Shown here one piece after another: positions 15,403 through 22,820 of a stretch of DNA of 64,000 bases; the stretch's first letter is position 1, and each line of letters starts with the position of its first letter. Under the pieces are notes generated by a model, which worked only from the letters and a program-made list of their open reading frames with translations, ran no database searches and had not been told where the DNA came from. Source of the DNA: Rhizobium freirei PRF 81 (GTDB lineage: Bacteria; Pseudomonadota; Alphaproteobacteria; Rhizobiales; Rhizobiaceae); NCBI RefSeq assembly GCF_000359745.1, contig NZ_AQHN01000001.1, forward strand, positions 38,442 through 102,441. The letters are read 5' to 3'. The translations under genes were made by a program, and so were the position numbers.

Positions 15403-16338
15403 ATGACGATGTTTAAGAACTTCAAGCGCATCAGGCCTTGGGAAATTGCCTTGACTATGGCGGTGATGACTCTGCCGCTCGTGCCGGCAAGCCCCATCGC
15501 AGGCTATGGCGGCTTTGTCCGGCATGCCTATGCCGCAGAAACGCCGAAGAAGCTGGATACCACCCGCCTCGTCTCCATCGGCGGCGATGTCACCGAGATC
15601 GTCTATGCGCTCGGCGAGGAGAAGCGGCTGATCGCCCGCGACTCCACCAGCCTCTATCCGAAGGAAGCGACCAAGCTTCCCGATGTCGGCTACATGCGCG
15701 CGCTCTCGCCGGAAGGCATCCTGGCCGTCAACCCGACGGCCATCATCGCGGTCGAAGGCTCCGGCCCGCCGGAGGCGCTGGCCGTATTGCGCAATGCCAG
15801 CCTGCCGTTTGAAACCGTGCCCCAGACCTATGATCGCGACGGCATTCTGAAGAAGATCGACGTCGTCGGTTCTCTGCTTGGCGTGCCGGAAAAGACGAAG
15901 GCCCTGGAAGATAAGGTCGCCGCCGATCTGGATGCCGCCATCGGCGATTCCGCCAAGCGCCCGGAGGCCGAGCGCAAGCGCGTGCTCTTCGTGCTCAGCA
16001 ACCAGAACGGCAAGATCCTCGCTTCGGGCAGCAATACGGCAGCCGACGGCATCATCAAGCTTTCCGGCTCCATCAACGCCATCGGCGGCTTCAGCGGTTA
16101 CAAGTCTGTCACCGACGAAGCGATCATCGAAGCCAAGCCCGACGCCATCCTGATCATGGATCGCGAAGGCCCGCTGTCGATGTCGAACGAGGACCTGCTC
16201 AAGCAGCCGGCGATTTCGCTGACGCCAGCCGCCAGCCGCAAGGCGATCATACGCATGGATGGCCTGCACCTGCTCGGCTTCGGACCGCGTACCGCCAGTG
16301 CGATCCGCGAGCTGAACGCCGCCATCTACGGAGGCTGA
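15403..16338 (+). CDS. hmuT: Haem ABC transporter, periplasmic binding protein HmuT
   Basis: A 311-residue cluster-A binding protein with a signal peptide (hydrophobic ALTMAVMTLPLVPASPIAGY, cleavage around HAYAAET, about residue 46) and the two-lobed helical-backbone fold. It includes LVSIGGDVTEIVYALGEEKR and the conserved haem-ligand tyrosine region LPDVGYMRALSPEGILAVNP. It carries haem from the outer-membrane receptor to HmuUV. It overlaps functionally and physically with the rest of the operon; hmuU begins 1 bp after its stop. Confidence 0.92.
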   Translation: MTMFKNFKRIRPWEIALTMAVMTLPLVPASPIAGYGGFVRHAYAAETPKKLDTTRLVSIGGDVTEIVYALGEEKRLIARDSTSLYPKEATKLPDVGYMRALSPEGILAVNPTAIIAVEGSGPPEALAVLRNASLPFETVPQTYDRDGILKKIDVVGSLLGVPEKTKALEDKVAADLDAAIGDSAKRPEAERKRVLFVLSNQNGKILASGSNTAADGIIKLSGSINAIGGFSGYKSVTDEAIIEAKPDAILIMDREGPLSMSNEDLLKQPAISLTPAASRKAIIRMDGLHLLGFGPRTASAIRELNAAIYGG

Positions 16339-16339
16339 C

Positions 16340-17449
16340 GTGGCATTCAACAATGCCATGGCAGGGCTGAAGCAGATGTCGCAAACCACGGCGCGCCGTC
16401 GCGAAGGGGATCGCACCGCACTTGCGATCCTCGTCATCGTCAGCCTCGTCCTGGTTTCGGCAGCTGCCATTGCCGTCTCGATCACCACAGGCGCCTCGAA
16501 CGCGTCGATCGTCGACGTGATCGCCAGCATGCTGAGCGGCCGGGCAGAAAACGCGCTCAGCATTCGCGACCGCATCGTCATCTTCGACATCCGCCTGCCC
16601 CGCGCCATTCTCGGCTTCCTGATCGGCGGTGGGCTTGCGGTTTCGGGCGCCGTCATGCAGGGTCTGTTTCGCAACCCGCTGGCCGATCCCGGCCTGATCG
16701 GCGTTTCCGCCGGCTCCAGCCTCGGTGCGGTCGCCATGATCGTGCTCGGCGGCAGCGTACTCGCCCCAGTCGCGCACATCTTCGGCATCTTTTCGCTGCC
16801 CATCGCCGCTTTCGTCGGCGGCCTGATAACAACGATTTTGCTCTATCGGATTGCGACGCGACACGGACAGACATCGATCGCAACGATGCTGCTTGCCGGC
16901 ATCGCGCTCGGCTCGCTCGCCCTGGCGGCAACCGGTATTCTCATCTATATGGCCGACGACCGGCAGTTGCGCGACCTGACCTTCTGGAGCATGGGATCGC
17001 TGGCCGGCTCGACCTGGAGCAAGGTTGCCGGCGCCGGCCCGATCATCATGCTTTCGCTGCTGCCCCTTCCCTTCATGGCGCGCGGCCTGAATGCGCTGAC
17101 GCTCGGCGAGGCGGCAGCCTTTCATATGGGCGTCGCCGTACAGCGGTTGAAAAATGTCGCCATCGTCAGCGTCGCCGCAGCCGTCGGCGCTTCCGTTGCC
17201 GTCAGCGGCGGCATCGGCTTCGTCGGCATCGTCGTCCCGCATATCCTGCGCATGGTGATCGGGCCGGATCACCGTTTTCTGCTTCCCGCCTCGGCCCTGC
17301 TGGGCGGCTCGCTGCTGGTCATTGCCGACGTCGTCGCCCGCACCATCGTTTCCCCGGCCGAACTGCCGATCGGCATTCTGACCGCCGGCGTTGGCGGTCC
17401 CTTCTTCCTGTGGATGCTGCTCAGGCAGCGCTCGCGCCTCAGCCTGTGA
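16340..17449 (+). CDS. hmuU: Haem ABC transporter permease HmuU (FecCD family)
   Basis: A 369-residue FecCD/BtuC-type permease with about ten predicted membrane helices. Diagnostic segments are RLPRAILGFLIGGGLAVSGA, NPLADPGLIGVSAGSSLGAV and GFVGIVVPHILRMVIGPDHR, the last being the cytoplasmic coupling region. It forms the inner-membrane homodimer through which haem passes from HmuT. It starts with GTG at 16340, one base after the hmuT stop, indicating translational coupling. Confidence 0.93.
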   Translation: MAFNNAMAGLKQMSQTTARRREGDRTALAILVIVSLVLVSAAAIAVSITTGASNASIVDVIASMLSGRAENALSIRDRIVIFDIRLPRAILGFLIGGGLAVSGAVMQGLFRNPLADPGLIGVSAGSSLGAVAMIVLGGSVLAPVAHIFGIFSLPIAAFVGGLITTILLYRIATRHGQTSIATMLLAGIALGSLALAATGILIYMADDRQLRDLTFWSMGSLAGSTWSKVAGAGPIIMLSLLPLPFMARGLNALTLGEAAAFHMGVAVQRLKNVAIVSVAAAVGASVAVSGGIGFVGIVVPHILRMVIGPDHRFLLPASALLGGSLLVIADVVARTIVSPAELPIGILTAGVGGPFFLWMLLRQRSRLSL

Positions 17450-17456
17450 GCCTGCG

Positions 17457-18248
17457 ATGATCAATGTTTCCAATCTCGTTGTCCGGCTTGCCGGCAAGGC
17501 TATCGTCGAAGACGTATCCTTTGCGGCGGAACCGGGAACGCTGACGGCCATCTGCGGCCCGAACGGCTCCGGCAAGACGACGACGATGAAAGCCATTTCG
17601 GGCGAACTGGCCTACAAAGGCTCGGTGCACATCAACGGCGCCGAGGTCGGTGGTCTGGAACCATGGCAGCTCGCAGAAATGCGGGGCGTCCTGCCGCAGG
17701 CAAGCTCGATCTCCTTCCCCTTCACCGTGCGCGAAATCGTTCGCATGGGCCTCACCAGCGGTCGCAACCGGCATCCTGAACAGGCCGATCGCATTGCCGC
17801 CGAGGCGCTTGCTTCCGTCGACCTCGGCGGCTTCGAGGGGCGGTTCTACCAAGAGCTCTCCGGCGGCGAGCAGCAGCGCGTGCAGCTCGCCCGCGTTGTC
17901 TGCCAGATATCCGAGCCCGTCATCGACGGCAGGCCTTGCTGGCTGCTGCTCGACGAGCCGGTCTCCAGCCTCGATATCAGCCACCAGCTCACCATCATGG
18001 CGCTCGCCCGGCAATTCTGCCGACGCGGCGGCGGCGTCATCGCCGTCATGCACGATCTCAACCTGACCGCGCTTTTTGCCGACCGGATGGTCTTGCTAAA
18101 GGGTGGCCGCCTGCAGGCAGCTGGTCCGGTGAAAGAGGTCTTGACCGACAGGCACCTTCAGGATGTGTTCGGCTGCAGTCTGCGGGTCAATCGCGTTCCT
18201 GCCAACGATGCTCCCTTCGTTCTTGCCCACAGCGCGCTCGCCGACTGA
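17457..18248 (+). CDS. hmuV: Haem ABC transporter ATP-binding protein HmuV
   Basis: A 263-residue ATPase with Walker A GPNGSGKTTT (about residue 36), Q-loop region GVLPQASSISFPF, signature LSGGEQQRVQLARV, Walker B WLLLDEPVSSLD and the H-loop VMHDLNLTA. It powers HmuU. The ATG at 17457 lies 7 bp after the hmuU stop and fits the family N-terminus (MINVSNLVVRLAGKAIVEDV). It is the last gene of the operon; an EcfG-type promoter starts the next unit 22 bp downstream. Confidence 0.93.
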   Translation: MINVSNLVVRLAGKAIVEDVSFAAEPGTLTAICGPNGSGKTTTMKAISGELAYKGSVHINGAEVGGLEPWQLAEMRGVLPQASSISFPFTVREIVRMGLTSGRNRHPEQADRIAAEALASVDLGGFEGRFYQELSGGEQQRVQLARVVCQISEPVIDGRPCWLLLDEPVSSLDISHQLTIMALARQFCRRGGGVIAVMHDLNLTALFADRMVLLKGGRLQAAGPVKEVLTDRHLQDVFGCSLRVNRVPANDAPFVLAHSALAD

Positions 18249-18270
18249 TGCGCCTTCAGGCACCCGACCC

Positions 18271-18296
18271 GGAACCTTTTGCTACACCCGCGCGTT
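18271..18296 (+). promoter_or_regulatory. EcfG-type general stress promoter
   Basis: GGAAC (18271-18275), a 17-bp spacer and CGTT (18293-18296) give a perfect alphaproteobacterial EcfG promoter. The predicted start near 18303 leaves a leader of about 110 nt before the DUF883 gene at 18416. Confidence 0.85.
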
Positions 18297-18415
18297 GAGG
18301 TTCGGTGATCTGAATCAATGTTCCGCGCGCTACATGGTTTAGCGTGATGAACGATACACGATCATCGCGAACAACAGGCGCTTCGGGTGCCTATGCAAAG
18401 CAAAGGGAGCTAGAT

Positions 18416-18766
18416 ATGGCGACATCCTTTCTTCATTCAGCGCGAAGCAAGCGCAATGGCAGCAACCTGCAGAACGTTGAGGCCAGCATCGAAGAACAGA
18501 TCGAATCGCTGCGCGAGGAAGTCGCGGCCTTTGCCAAGCTCATCAGCGAGAGCGGCGCAAAGCGGGGCGAGAAATTGCGCGCGAGTGCCGAAACGGGATT
18601 TGATGACCTGACGGCCCGCGGTGAGGAATTGCTGCGCGAACTCCAAAGCGGCTATGCGAGAGGTTCGCGTCAGGTCCGCAGAACCGTGCGCCAGCATCCA
18701 GTTGCCACCATTGGCGCTGCTGCAGCCTTCGGTCTTGCCGTTGCTCTGCTTCTGTCTCGCCGCTAG
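18416..18766 (+). CDS. DUF883/ElaB-YqjD-like inner-membrane stress protein
   Basis: A 116-residue protein with a long amphipathic coiled-coil-prone region (about residues 25-85, rich in Glu/Lys/Ala) and one C-terminal membrane helix (VATIGAAAAFGLAVALLLSRR). This is the layout of the ElaB/YqjD/DUF883 family, whose E. coli members are RpoS-dependent and associate with ribosomes or membranes. I chose ATG 18416 for its AAGGGAG site; an upstream in-frame ATG at 18344 exists. The perfect EcfG promoter upstream marks it as a general-stress gene, and the next membrane protein follows 9 bp downstream. Confidence 0.82.
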   Translation: MATSFLHSARSKRNGSNLQNVEASIEEQIESLREEVAAFAKLISESGAKRGEKLRASAETGFDDLTARGEELLRELQSGYARGSRQVRRTVRQHPVATIGAAAAFGLAVALLLSRR

Positions 18767-18775
18767 GGTGGCGGG

Positions 18776-19180
18776 ATGATCGCTCCGATACTCGGCCTGC
18801 TTCTGTCAGGCACATTCAATCGCACCGTTGCGCGAACCAAGCGCAACGGTATTTTCATTGCCATCGCGGTCCTGCTCCTGCTCACCGCCTATGCATTCGC
18901 ACTCGTGGCGGCAGCCATCTGGCTTGCGACCATCTATGGCGCCGCAGTCTCGGCGCTGCTGATAGCGGCAGGAGCTTTGCTGCTGGGGCTGATCGTCCTC
19001 GTCATCATGGCGATCATCGACAAGCAGGAGCAGCGCCGGGCTCGCGAACGTCGGCTGGCGATGGAATCGATGGCCACCGCAGTCCTCGGCCTCGTGCGCA
19101 AGCAGCCGCTGATGACAGCCGCCATTGTGGCGGCGCTGGTATTCGGCAATCTGTTCGGAACGAGCGATAAGGACGACTGA
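18776..19180 (+). CDS. Small integral membrane protein in the DUF883 operon
   Basis: A 134-residue protein with two strong hydrophobic segments (about residues 25-50 and 54-82), a basic stretch with EQRRARERRLAME, and a weaker hydrophobic segment near the C-terminus (LMTAAIVAALVFGNLFG). This resembles the holin-X/phage-holin-III-like membrane proteins often found with YqjD-type genes, but the match is only by layout. It starts 9 bp after the DUF883 gene and should be co-expressed from the EcfG promoter at 18271. Confidence 0.72.
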   Translation: MIAPILGLLLSGTFNRTVARTKRNGIFIAIAVLLLLTAYAFALVAAAIWLATIYGAAVSALLIAAGALLLGLIVLVIMAIIDKQEQRRARERRLAMESMATAVLGLVRKQPLMTAAIVAALVFGNLFGTSDKDD

Positions 19181-19210
19181 TCCGGCTGCCTTCGACGCCC
19201 GGGCTTGCCA

Positions 19211-19255
19211 GACACTTCCAGGAAAGGTGCGCAACGGTTTTCCACCCGGAATGCG
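19211..19255 (+). repeat. RIME-like intergenic repeat, degenerate partial copy A
   Basis: The stretch TTCCAGGAAAGGTGCGCAAC followed by GGTTTTCCACCCGGAATGCG is a diverged copy of the first module of the repeats at 29391 and (inverted) 63898. It lies between two convergent genes. The second palindromic module is missing. Confidence 0.6.
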
Positions 19256-19303
19256 GAAGGGCCCCAACGAAAACACAAGGCTCCTCTAAATTTGCGCGGA
19301 TGA

Positions 19304-19328
19304 GAAAAACCCGGTCTATCGACCGGGC
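19304..19328 (-). terminator. Rho-independent terminator of nepR-ecfG
   Basis: On the minus strand AGCCCGGTC GATA GACCGGGTTTTT forms a 7-bp GC-rich stem (CCCGGTC/GACCGGG), a 4-nt loop and a T-tract, starting 8 bp after the ecfG stop. Confidence 0.8.
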
Positions 19329-19334
19329 TATTTG

Positions 19335-19886
19335 TCAGAAGGCGAATGCCTTGGATGTCAGCGGCGCCGAGGTGGCGTCAGGGCCGAAATCCGCCTCGCC
19401 GGAGATATCGAGTAACTCCTGCAGCCGCTGGCGCGCGCGGTTGACGCGGCTCTTGATGGTGCCGACCGCACAGCCGCAAATCTCCGCCGCTTCCTCATAT
19501 GAAAATCCGGAAGCACCAACCAGGATAATGGCTTCGCGCTGATCCGGCGGCAGCTGATCCAGCGCCTTGCGGAAATCCTGCAGGTCGACCGCGCCATATT
19601 GCGAGGGATGCGTCGCCATCGATTCGGTGAAGACGCCATCGCTGTCCTGCACTTCGCGGCCGCTCTTGCGCATCTGGCTATAAAGCTCGTTGCGCAGAAT
19701 GGTGAAGAGCCAGGCCTTCATATTGGTGCCCATCTCGAAATGATCCTGCTTCGCCCAGGCCTTCATGATCGTGTCCTGCACAAGATCGTCAGCCCGATCA
19801 TGGCGACCGGTCAGGGAAATAGCGAAGGCTCGGAGGCTCGGAAGGGCCGCGAGAAGCTCGCGCTTGAAGCTCGTTTGCGTTTCCAT
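19335..19886 (-). CDS. ecfG: General stress response ECF sigma factor EcfG
   Basis: A 183-residue ECF sigma factor: region 2 (LRAFAISLTGRHDRADDLVQ, DTIMKAWAKQ, WLFTILRNELYSQMRK) and region 4 (LDQLPPDQREAIILVGASGF, SYEEAAEICGCAVGTIKSRV, NRARQRLQELL). This is the EcfG/sigma15 subgroup that directs GGAAC-CGTT promoters. I place the start at ATG 19886, 8 nt after GGGGG; a GTG three codons upstream is possible. It lies 12 bp after nepR in one operon. Under stress PhyR-P binds NepR and frees EcfG. Several promoters of its class lie in this window. Confidence 0.95.
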   Translation of the reverse strand: METQTSFKRELLAALPSLRAFAISLTGRHDRADDLVQDTIMKAWAKQDHFEMGTNMKAWLFTILRNELYSQMRKSGREVQDSDGVFTESMATHPSQYGAVDLQDFRKALDQLPPDQREAIILVGASGFSYEEAAEICGCAVGTIKSRVNRARQRLQELLDISGEADFGPDATSAPLTSKAFAF

Positions 19887-19898
19887 CGCGCCCACCCC

Positions 19899-20105
19899 CT
19901 ATTCGGAGACCTTTGCGGAAGCCAGGCGCTCGGCGTGATCCAGCTTCTCGAGCAGATCGAGGAAGCGATCCGGAATGGCTTCATCCTGCACGGCGGAATA
20001 AAAGGAGCGCAGCCTGTTGCCGATCTGATTGTTGGGATCGAGAATGTCCATTGCGCTCAGGTCCGATACATTCTTGTCTGCGTCCTCGGAATTTTGGATG
20101 GTCAT
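19899..20105 (-). CDS. nepR: Anti-sigma factor NepR
   Basis: A 68-residue protein with the NepR core IGNRLRSFYSAVQDEAIPDR followed by FLDLLEKLDHAE (two helices that wrap EcfG or PhyR). The N-terminus is acidic and likely disordered. It is located directly upstream of ecfG and divergent from phyR, the classical alphaproteobacterial arrangement. It sequesters EcfG in unstressed cells and is released when phosphorylated PhyR binds it. Confidence 0.95.
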   Translation of the reverse strand: MTIQNSEDADKNVSDLSAMDILDPNNQIGNRLRSFYSAVQDEAIPDRFLDLLEKLDHAERLASAKVSE

Positions 20106-20248
20106 TTACCCTGCTCGCTCTTCGATTGTCTCGCATTCATGGGCGGGTTTTATATCACCGCTTTTCCGCCCGGGAGACCAGTCAACTTCGCCCAAAACTG
20201 TTTCCTTACGAATCGTAAAGGATGAAGCCGACTGACTGTAAGCATTGT

Positions 20249-20273
20249 AATGCGACTGCATAAAAAAAGTTCC
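20249..20273 (-). promoter_or_regulatory. Candidate EcfG-type promoter of nepR-ecfG
   Basis: On the minus strand GGAAC (rc of 20269-20273), a 16-bp spacer and CATT (rc of 20249-20252) resemble the EcfG consensus with one mismatch in the -10 (CATT for CGTT). Autoregulation of nepR-ecfG is common in this class. The leader to nepR would be about 135 nt. Confidence 0.5.
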
Positions 20274-20281
20274 GGCAAAGA

Positions 20282-20306
20282 GGAACTTTTTTACTGAACT
20301 GACGTT
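20282..20306 (+). promoter_or_regulatory. EcfG promoter of phyR
   Basis: GGAAC (20282-20286), 16 bp, CGTT (20303-20306). It is a perfect match to the EcfG consensus, 64 bp before the phyR ATG. Its -35 mirrors the minus-strand GGAAC at 20269-20273. Confidence 0.88.
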
Positions 20307-20370
20307 TGTTAGTCGCTGCAGCTTCCACGCTGTATTTTATTTAGAATTTGATAAAGGGCGGGAGCCACTG

Positions 20371-21165
20371 ATGACACTTTCCACACGCATCGCGCCGCAT
20401 CTTCCGTATTTGCGTCGCTATTCTCGTGCTTTGACCGGAACGCAAACGTCAGGGGACGCCTATGTTGCTGCGGTTTTGGAAGCCATCATCACCGACATCT
20501 CGATCTTCCCCGACACGGACAGCGACCGCGTCGCACTCTATAAACTGTTCACCAGGCTGTTCGGTTCCGTAACACTTCAGATTCCCGAGCCGGCCTCTCC
20601 TTTCGCCTGGGAACAGCGCGCATCGGTCAACCTGTCCAAGGTCTCTCCGCGTGCGCGGCAGGCGTTTCTGCTCGCTTCCGTAGAAAGTTTCCGCCTCGGC
20701 GAGATCGCGGATATTCTCGACATCTCCGAAAACGAGGCCATGCACCTGCTGGACACCGCGTCGCAGGAAATCTCGCGCCAGGTGGCGACCGAAATCATGA
20801 TCATCGAGGATGAGCCGCTGATTGCGATGGATATCGAGCAGATGGTGGAAAGCCTCGGGCATCGCGTCACCGGCATCGCCCGCACCCATGCGGAAGCCGT
20901 TGCGCTCTTCAATGCTACGAAGCCGAAAATGGTGCTTGCCGACATCCAGCTTGCCGATGGCAGTTCGGGCATCGATGCCGTCAACGATATCCTGAAGACA
21001 GCCAGCATTCCGGTGATCTTCATCACCGCCTTCCCGGAGCGGCTGCTGACGGGCGAGCGGCCTGAACCAACCTTCCTCGTGACCAAACCGTTCAATCCGG
21101 ACATGGTGAAGGCCCTGATCAGCCAGGCCCTCTTCTTCAATGAAACCACAAAAGTAGCTGCCTGA
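20371..21165 (+). CDS. phyR: Response regulator/anti-anti-sigma factor PhyR
   Basis: A 264-residue PhyR: a sigma-factor-like N-terminal domain (about 1-135, LSKVSPRARQAFLLASVESF in pseudo region 4) fused to a receiver domain (140-262) with Glu146/Asp147, phospho-acceptor Asp191 (VLADIQLADG), Thr219 and Lys239 (VTKPF). On phosphorylation the sigma-like domain opens and captures NepR, freeing EcfG. The start is supported by AAGGGCGGGAG upstream and by the family N-terminus. It is divergent from nepR-ecfG, has its own EcfG promoter and is followed by an HWE kinase gene. Confidence 0.96.
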   Translation: MTLSTRIAPHLPYLRRYSRALTGTQTSGDAYVAAVLEAIITDISIFPDTDSDRVALYKLFTRLFGSVTLQIPEPASPFAWEQRASVNLSKVSPRARQAFLLASVESFRLGEIADILDISENEAMHLLDTASQEISRQVATEIMIIEDEPLIAMDIEQMVESLGHRVTGIARTHAEAVALFNATKPKMVLADIQLADGSSGIDAVNDILKTASIPVIFITAFPERLLTGERPEPTFLVTKPFNPDMVKALISQALFFNETTKVAA

Positions 21166-21186
21166 TCGAAGTGAAAACCCTGCGGC

Positions 21187-21211
21187 GGAACAAAGATTGC
21201 AGCCGGGCGTT
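21187..21211 (+). promoter_or_regulatory. EcfG promoter of the HWE kinase gene
   Basis: GGAAC (21187-21191), a 16-bp spacer and CGTT (21208-21211) match the EcfG consensus perfectly. The site is 22 bp after the phyR stop and about 100 bp before the kinase start. Confidence 0.85.
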
Positions 21212-21312
21212 GGTGTCGAAGATGGTCGGTTTACCGAGTATTATGCCGGGCGATTTTATAGGTCGGTTCAAGTTCTTACGAACGAGGATACCCTATCGGC
21301 GGGATTCTCGAA

Positions 21313-22344
21313 ATGCGAGTGAAAGGCAAGCCGGTGAATACGTCTGAACCATTACCCGGCGCGCCTTTGAGTTTGGAAGGCAAAGCCGCTCTGATGGAGC
21401 GCGCGCTTGCGAGCGCCAGCGTGTCTATCCTGTTTCAGGATAAGACGCTTGCAATACGCTATGCCGACAATCTGCCGGATCATCTGCAGCCATCGCTCGT
21501 GATTGGCGGCAACGATCTGCATCTTTTCGGCGAGAAAGACGGCGAGCATCTCTTGCGCCTGAAGCGAGGTGTACTCGATAGTGGTAAGCCGGCAACCGCC
21601 GAAGTCGAAATTCCAAGCGGCGATGGCATACGCATCTACGAGCTGAAAATGGAGCGCATCGGCGGCCGCAAGCCGCAAGGCGTCTTGTCCGTCATCTCAG
21701 AAATCACCGAGAGCCGCCATCGCGAAAAGGTTTTGAAGTCGCTGTTGCGCGAGTTGTCGCATCGCTCCAAGAATCTGCTGGCAATCATTCAGGGCATCGC
21801 GACACAGACCGCGCGCCATACGCTTTCGGTCGACAATTTCCTGATCAAGTTCCGCGGCCGACTGCAATCCCTGTCGAATTCGCAGGATCTCATCACCGAC
21901 TCGAGCTGGCGCGGCGCTTATCTGTTCGAGCTTGCGGAAAAGCAGTTCGCTCCCTACTGGCCCGATGCCGGCGTGCCCATGCCGATCTTTGGCATCAATG
22001 CCCATCTGACACCCAATGCCGCCGTGCATCTGGGACTTGCCCTCCATGAACTGATCGTCAACTCCGCCTCTCACGGAGCGATCTCGGCCGGAGCAACCAG
22101 CATCACGCTGAATTGCAAGGAAGCCGAACTCGACGGCAGGAAGGCGATCGAAGTGGCATGGTCCGAGCGTTTCTATGCGCCCGGCAACCATGAGTTCGAA
22201 GACAACAGCTTCAGCCGCACCGTGCTCGAGCGCGTCGTGCCGACCTCCATGAACGGTCGCGCCGACTTCGCCATGGGCGATGGCAGCATCGGCTATCGCC
22301 TCACCATTCCCGAGACCGAGTACGAGATCCTGAGACGTCGCTGA
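21313..22344 (+). CDS. HWE/HisKA_2 sensor histidine kinase (PhyK-like)
   Basis: A 343-residue soluble kinase. The N-terminus (about 25-135) looks like a PAS sensor domain (ALASASVSILFQDKTLAIRY to GVLSVISEITESR). The phospho-acceptor His150 is in LLRELSHRSKNLLAIIQGIA. The ATPase domain has the N-box LALHELIVNSASHGA and the W-x-E element in VAWSERF that defines HWE kinases. No membrane segment is seen. Such kinases phosphorylate PhyR. Its position after phyR and its own EcfG promoter suggest positive feedback. The start at 21313 has a weak ribosome binding site; an ATG 28 codons in is a less likely alternative. Confidence 0.88.
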   Translation: MRVKGKPVNTSEPLPGAPLSLEGKAALMERALASASVSILFQDKTLAIRYADNLPDHLQPSLVIGGNDLHLFGEKDGEHLLRLKRGVLDSGKPATAEVEIPSGDGIRIYELKMERIGGRKPQGVLSVISEITESRHREKVLKSLLRELSHRSKNLLAIIQGIATQTARHTLSVDNFLIKFRGRLQSLSNSQDLITDSSWRGAYLFELAEKQFAPYWPDAGVPMPIFGINAHLTPNAAVHLGLALHELIVNSASHGAISAGATSITLNCKEAELDGRKAIEVAWSERFYAPGNHEFEDNSFSRTVLERVVPTSMNGRADFAMGDGSIGYRLTIPETEYEILRRR

Positions 22345-22351
22345 CGCGGAA

Positions 22352-22474
22352 TAGAAAACAGCCAGTGCGAGGGCGGCGCACTGGCTGCTTTACACTCATC
22401 GGGAGGGGACCGTGAGTAGATGTCCGATGATGCTATTGAGCTGCATCAGGGAGATGCAATCATCATCGCGACAG
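22352..22474 (-). ncRNA. Candidate EcfG-dependent small RNA with C-rich loops (GsrN-like)
   Basis: A perfect EcfG promoter on the minus strand (22481-22505) is followed about 123 nt later by a terminator hairpin with a T-tract. The predicted RNA folds into: (1) an 8-bp outer stem CGATGATG/CATCATCG enclosing hairpin TGCATC-TCCCT-GATGCA; (2) hairpin ACTCA-CGG-TCCCCTC-CCG-A-TGAGT; (3) the terminator AGCCAGTGCG/CGCACTGGCT. Both internal loops are cytosine-rich, the feature by which the Caulobacter stress sRNA GsrN recognises G-rich leaders. The only ORFs inside are 5 and 16 codons long without good start sites. It lies beside the PhyR-NepR-EcfG genes. Homology to GsrN is inference. Confidence 0.68.
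22355..22386 (-). terminator. Terminator of the candidate stress sRNA
   Basis: The arms 22377-22386 and 22360-22369 form a perfect 10-bp stem with a 7-nt loop. On the minus strand it is followed by TGTTTTCTATT. On the plus strand the following sequence is GCTTTAC, so it may also help end the kinase transcript. Confidence 0.75.
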
Positions 22475-22480
22475 TTGATT

Positions 22481-22505
22481 AACGGCGCTGCCGGTTCTTG
22501 GTTCC
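22481..22505 (-). promoter_or_regulatory. EcfG promoter driving the candidate sRNA
   Basis: On the minus strand GGAAC (rc of 22501-22505), exactly 16 bp, CGTT (rc of 22481-22484). This is a perfect consensus match in a region with no protein gene, pointing away from preT. Confidence 0.82.
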
Positions 22506-22820
22506 ATCCGGCGTCGGAAAATTTCATTTTTCTTCACATTCACTCCAATCAGCGAGAGATTGTTCGCCGTTTGGCGCGACCCGCGCCTCCATCAGCGAGT
22601 GCCGCAACGTCTCCGGCTTCGCAGTGCCAGCAAAGCGATGCGAATTTAAGCACGTAAAAACAAACCGTTGGAAGCAGTTCGCGGATTCTCGACGCTGCGG
22701 ACCCACTTGTTCGAAACATCCACCCAACCAGATTCGTGCTCCAAAATTTTACCGTTTGATAAATTTTTTAAGCTGAGTTACCGTTCCTGTACTAGCCGTT
22801 TACTATAAGAGGGAACTTCA
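22506..22820. other. Intergenic region before preT
   Basis: No convincing gene is seen in these 315 bp. The right half becomes AT-rich. TTTACCGTTTGATAAA at 22748-22763 is a weak match (10 of 14 defined positions) to the RutR operator and may be the preT control site. GAGGGAAC just before 22821 supplies the preT ribosome binding site. Confidence 0.5.

Noticed and set aside
22412..22657. 81-codon plus-strand ORF in the kinase-preT gap
   Set aside because: Poor start signal and low-complexity sequence; it overlaps the antisense sRNA promoter and has no recognisable family.
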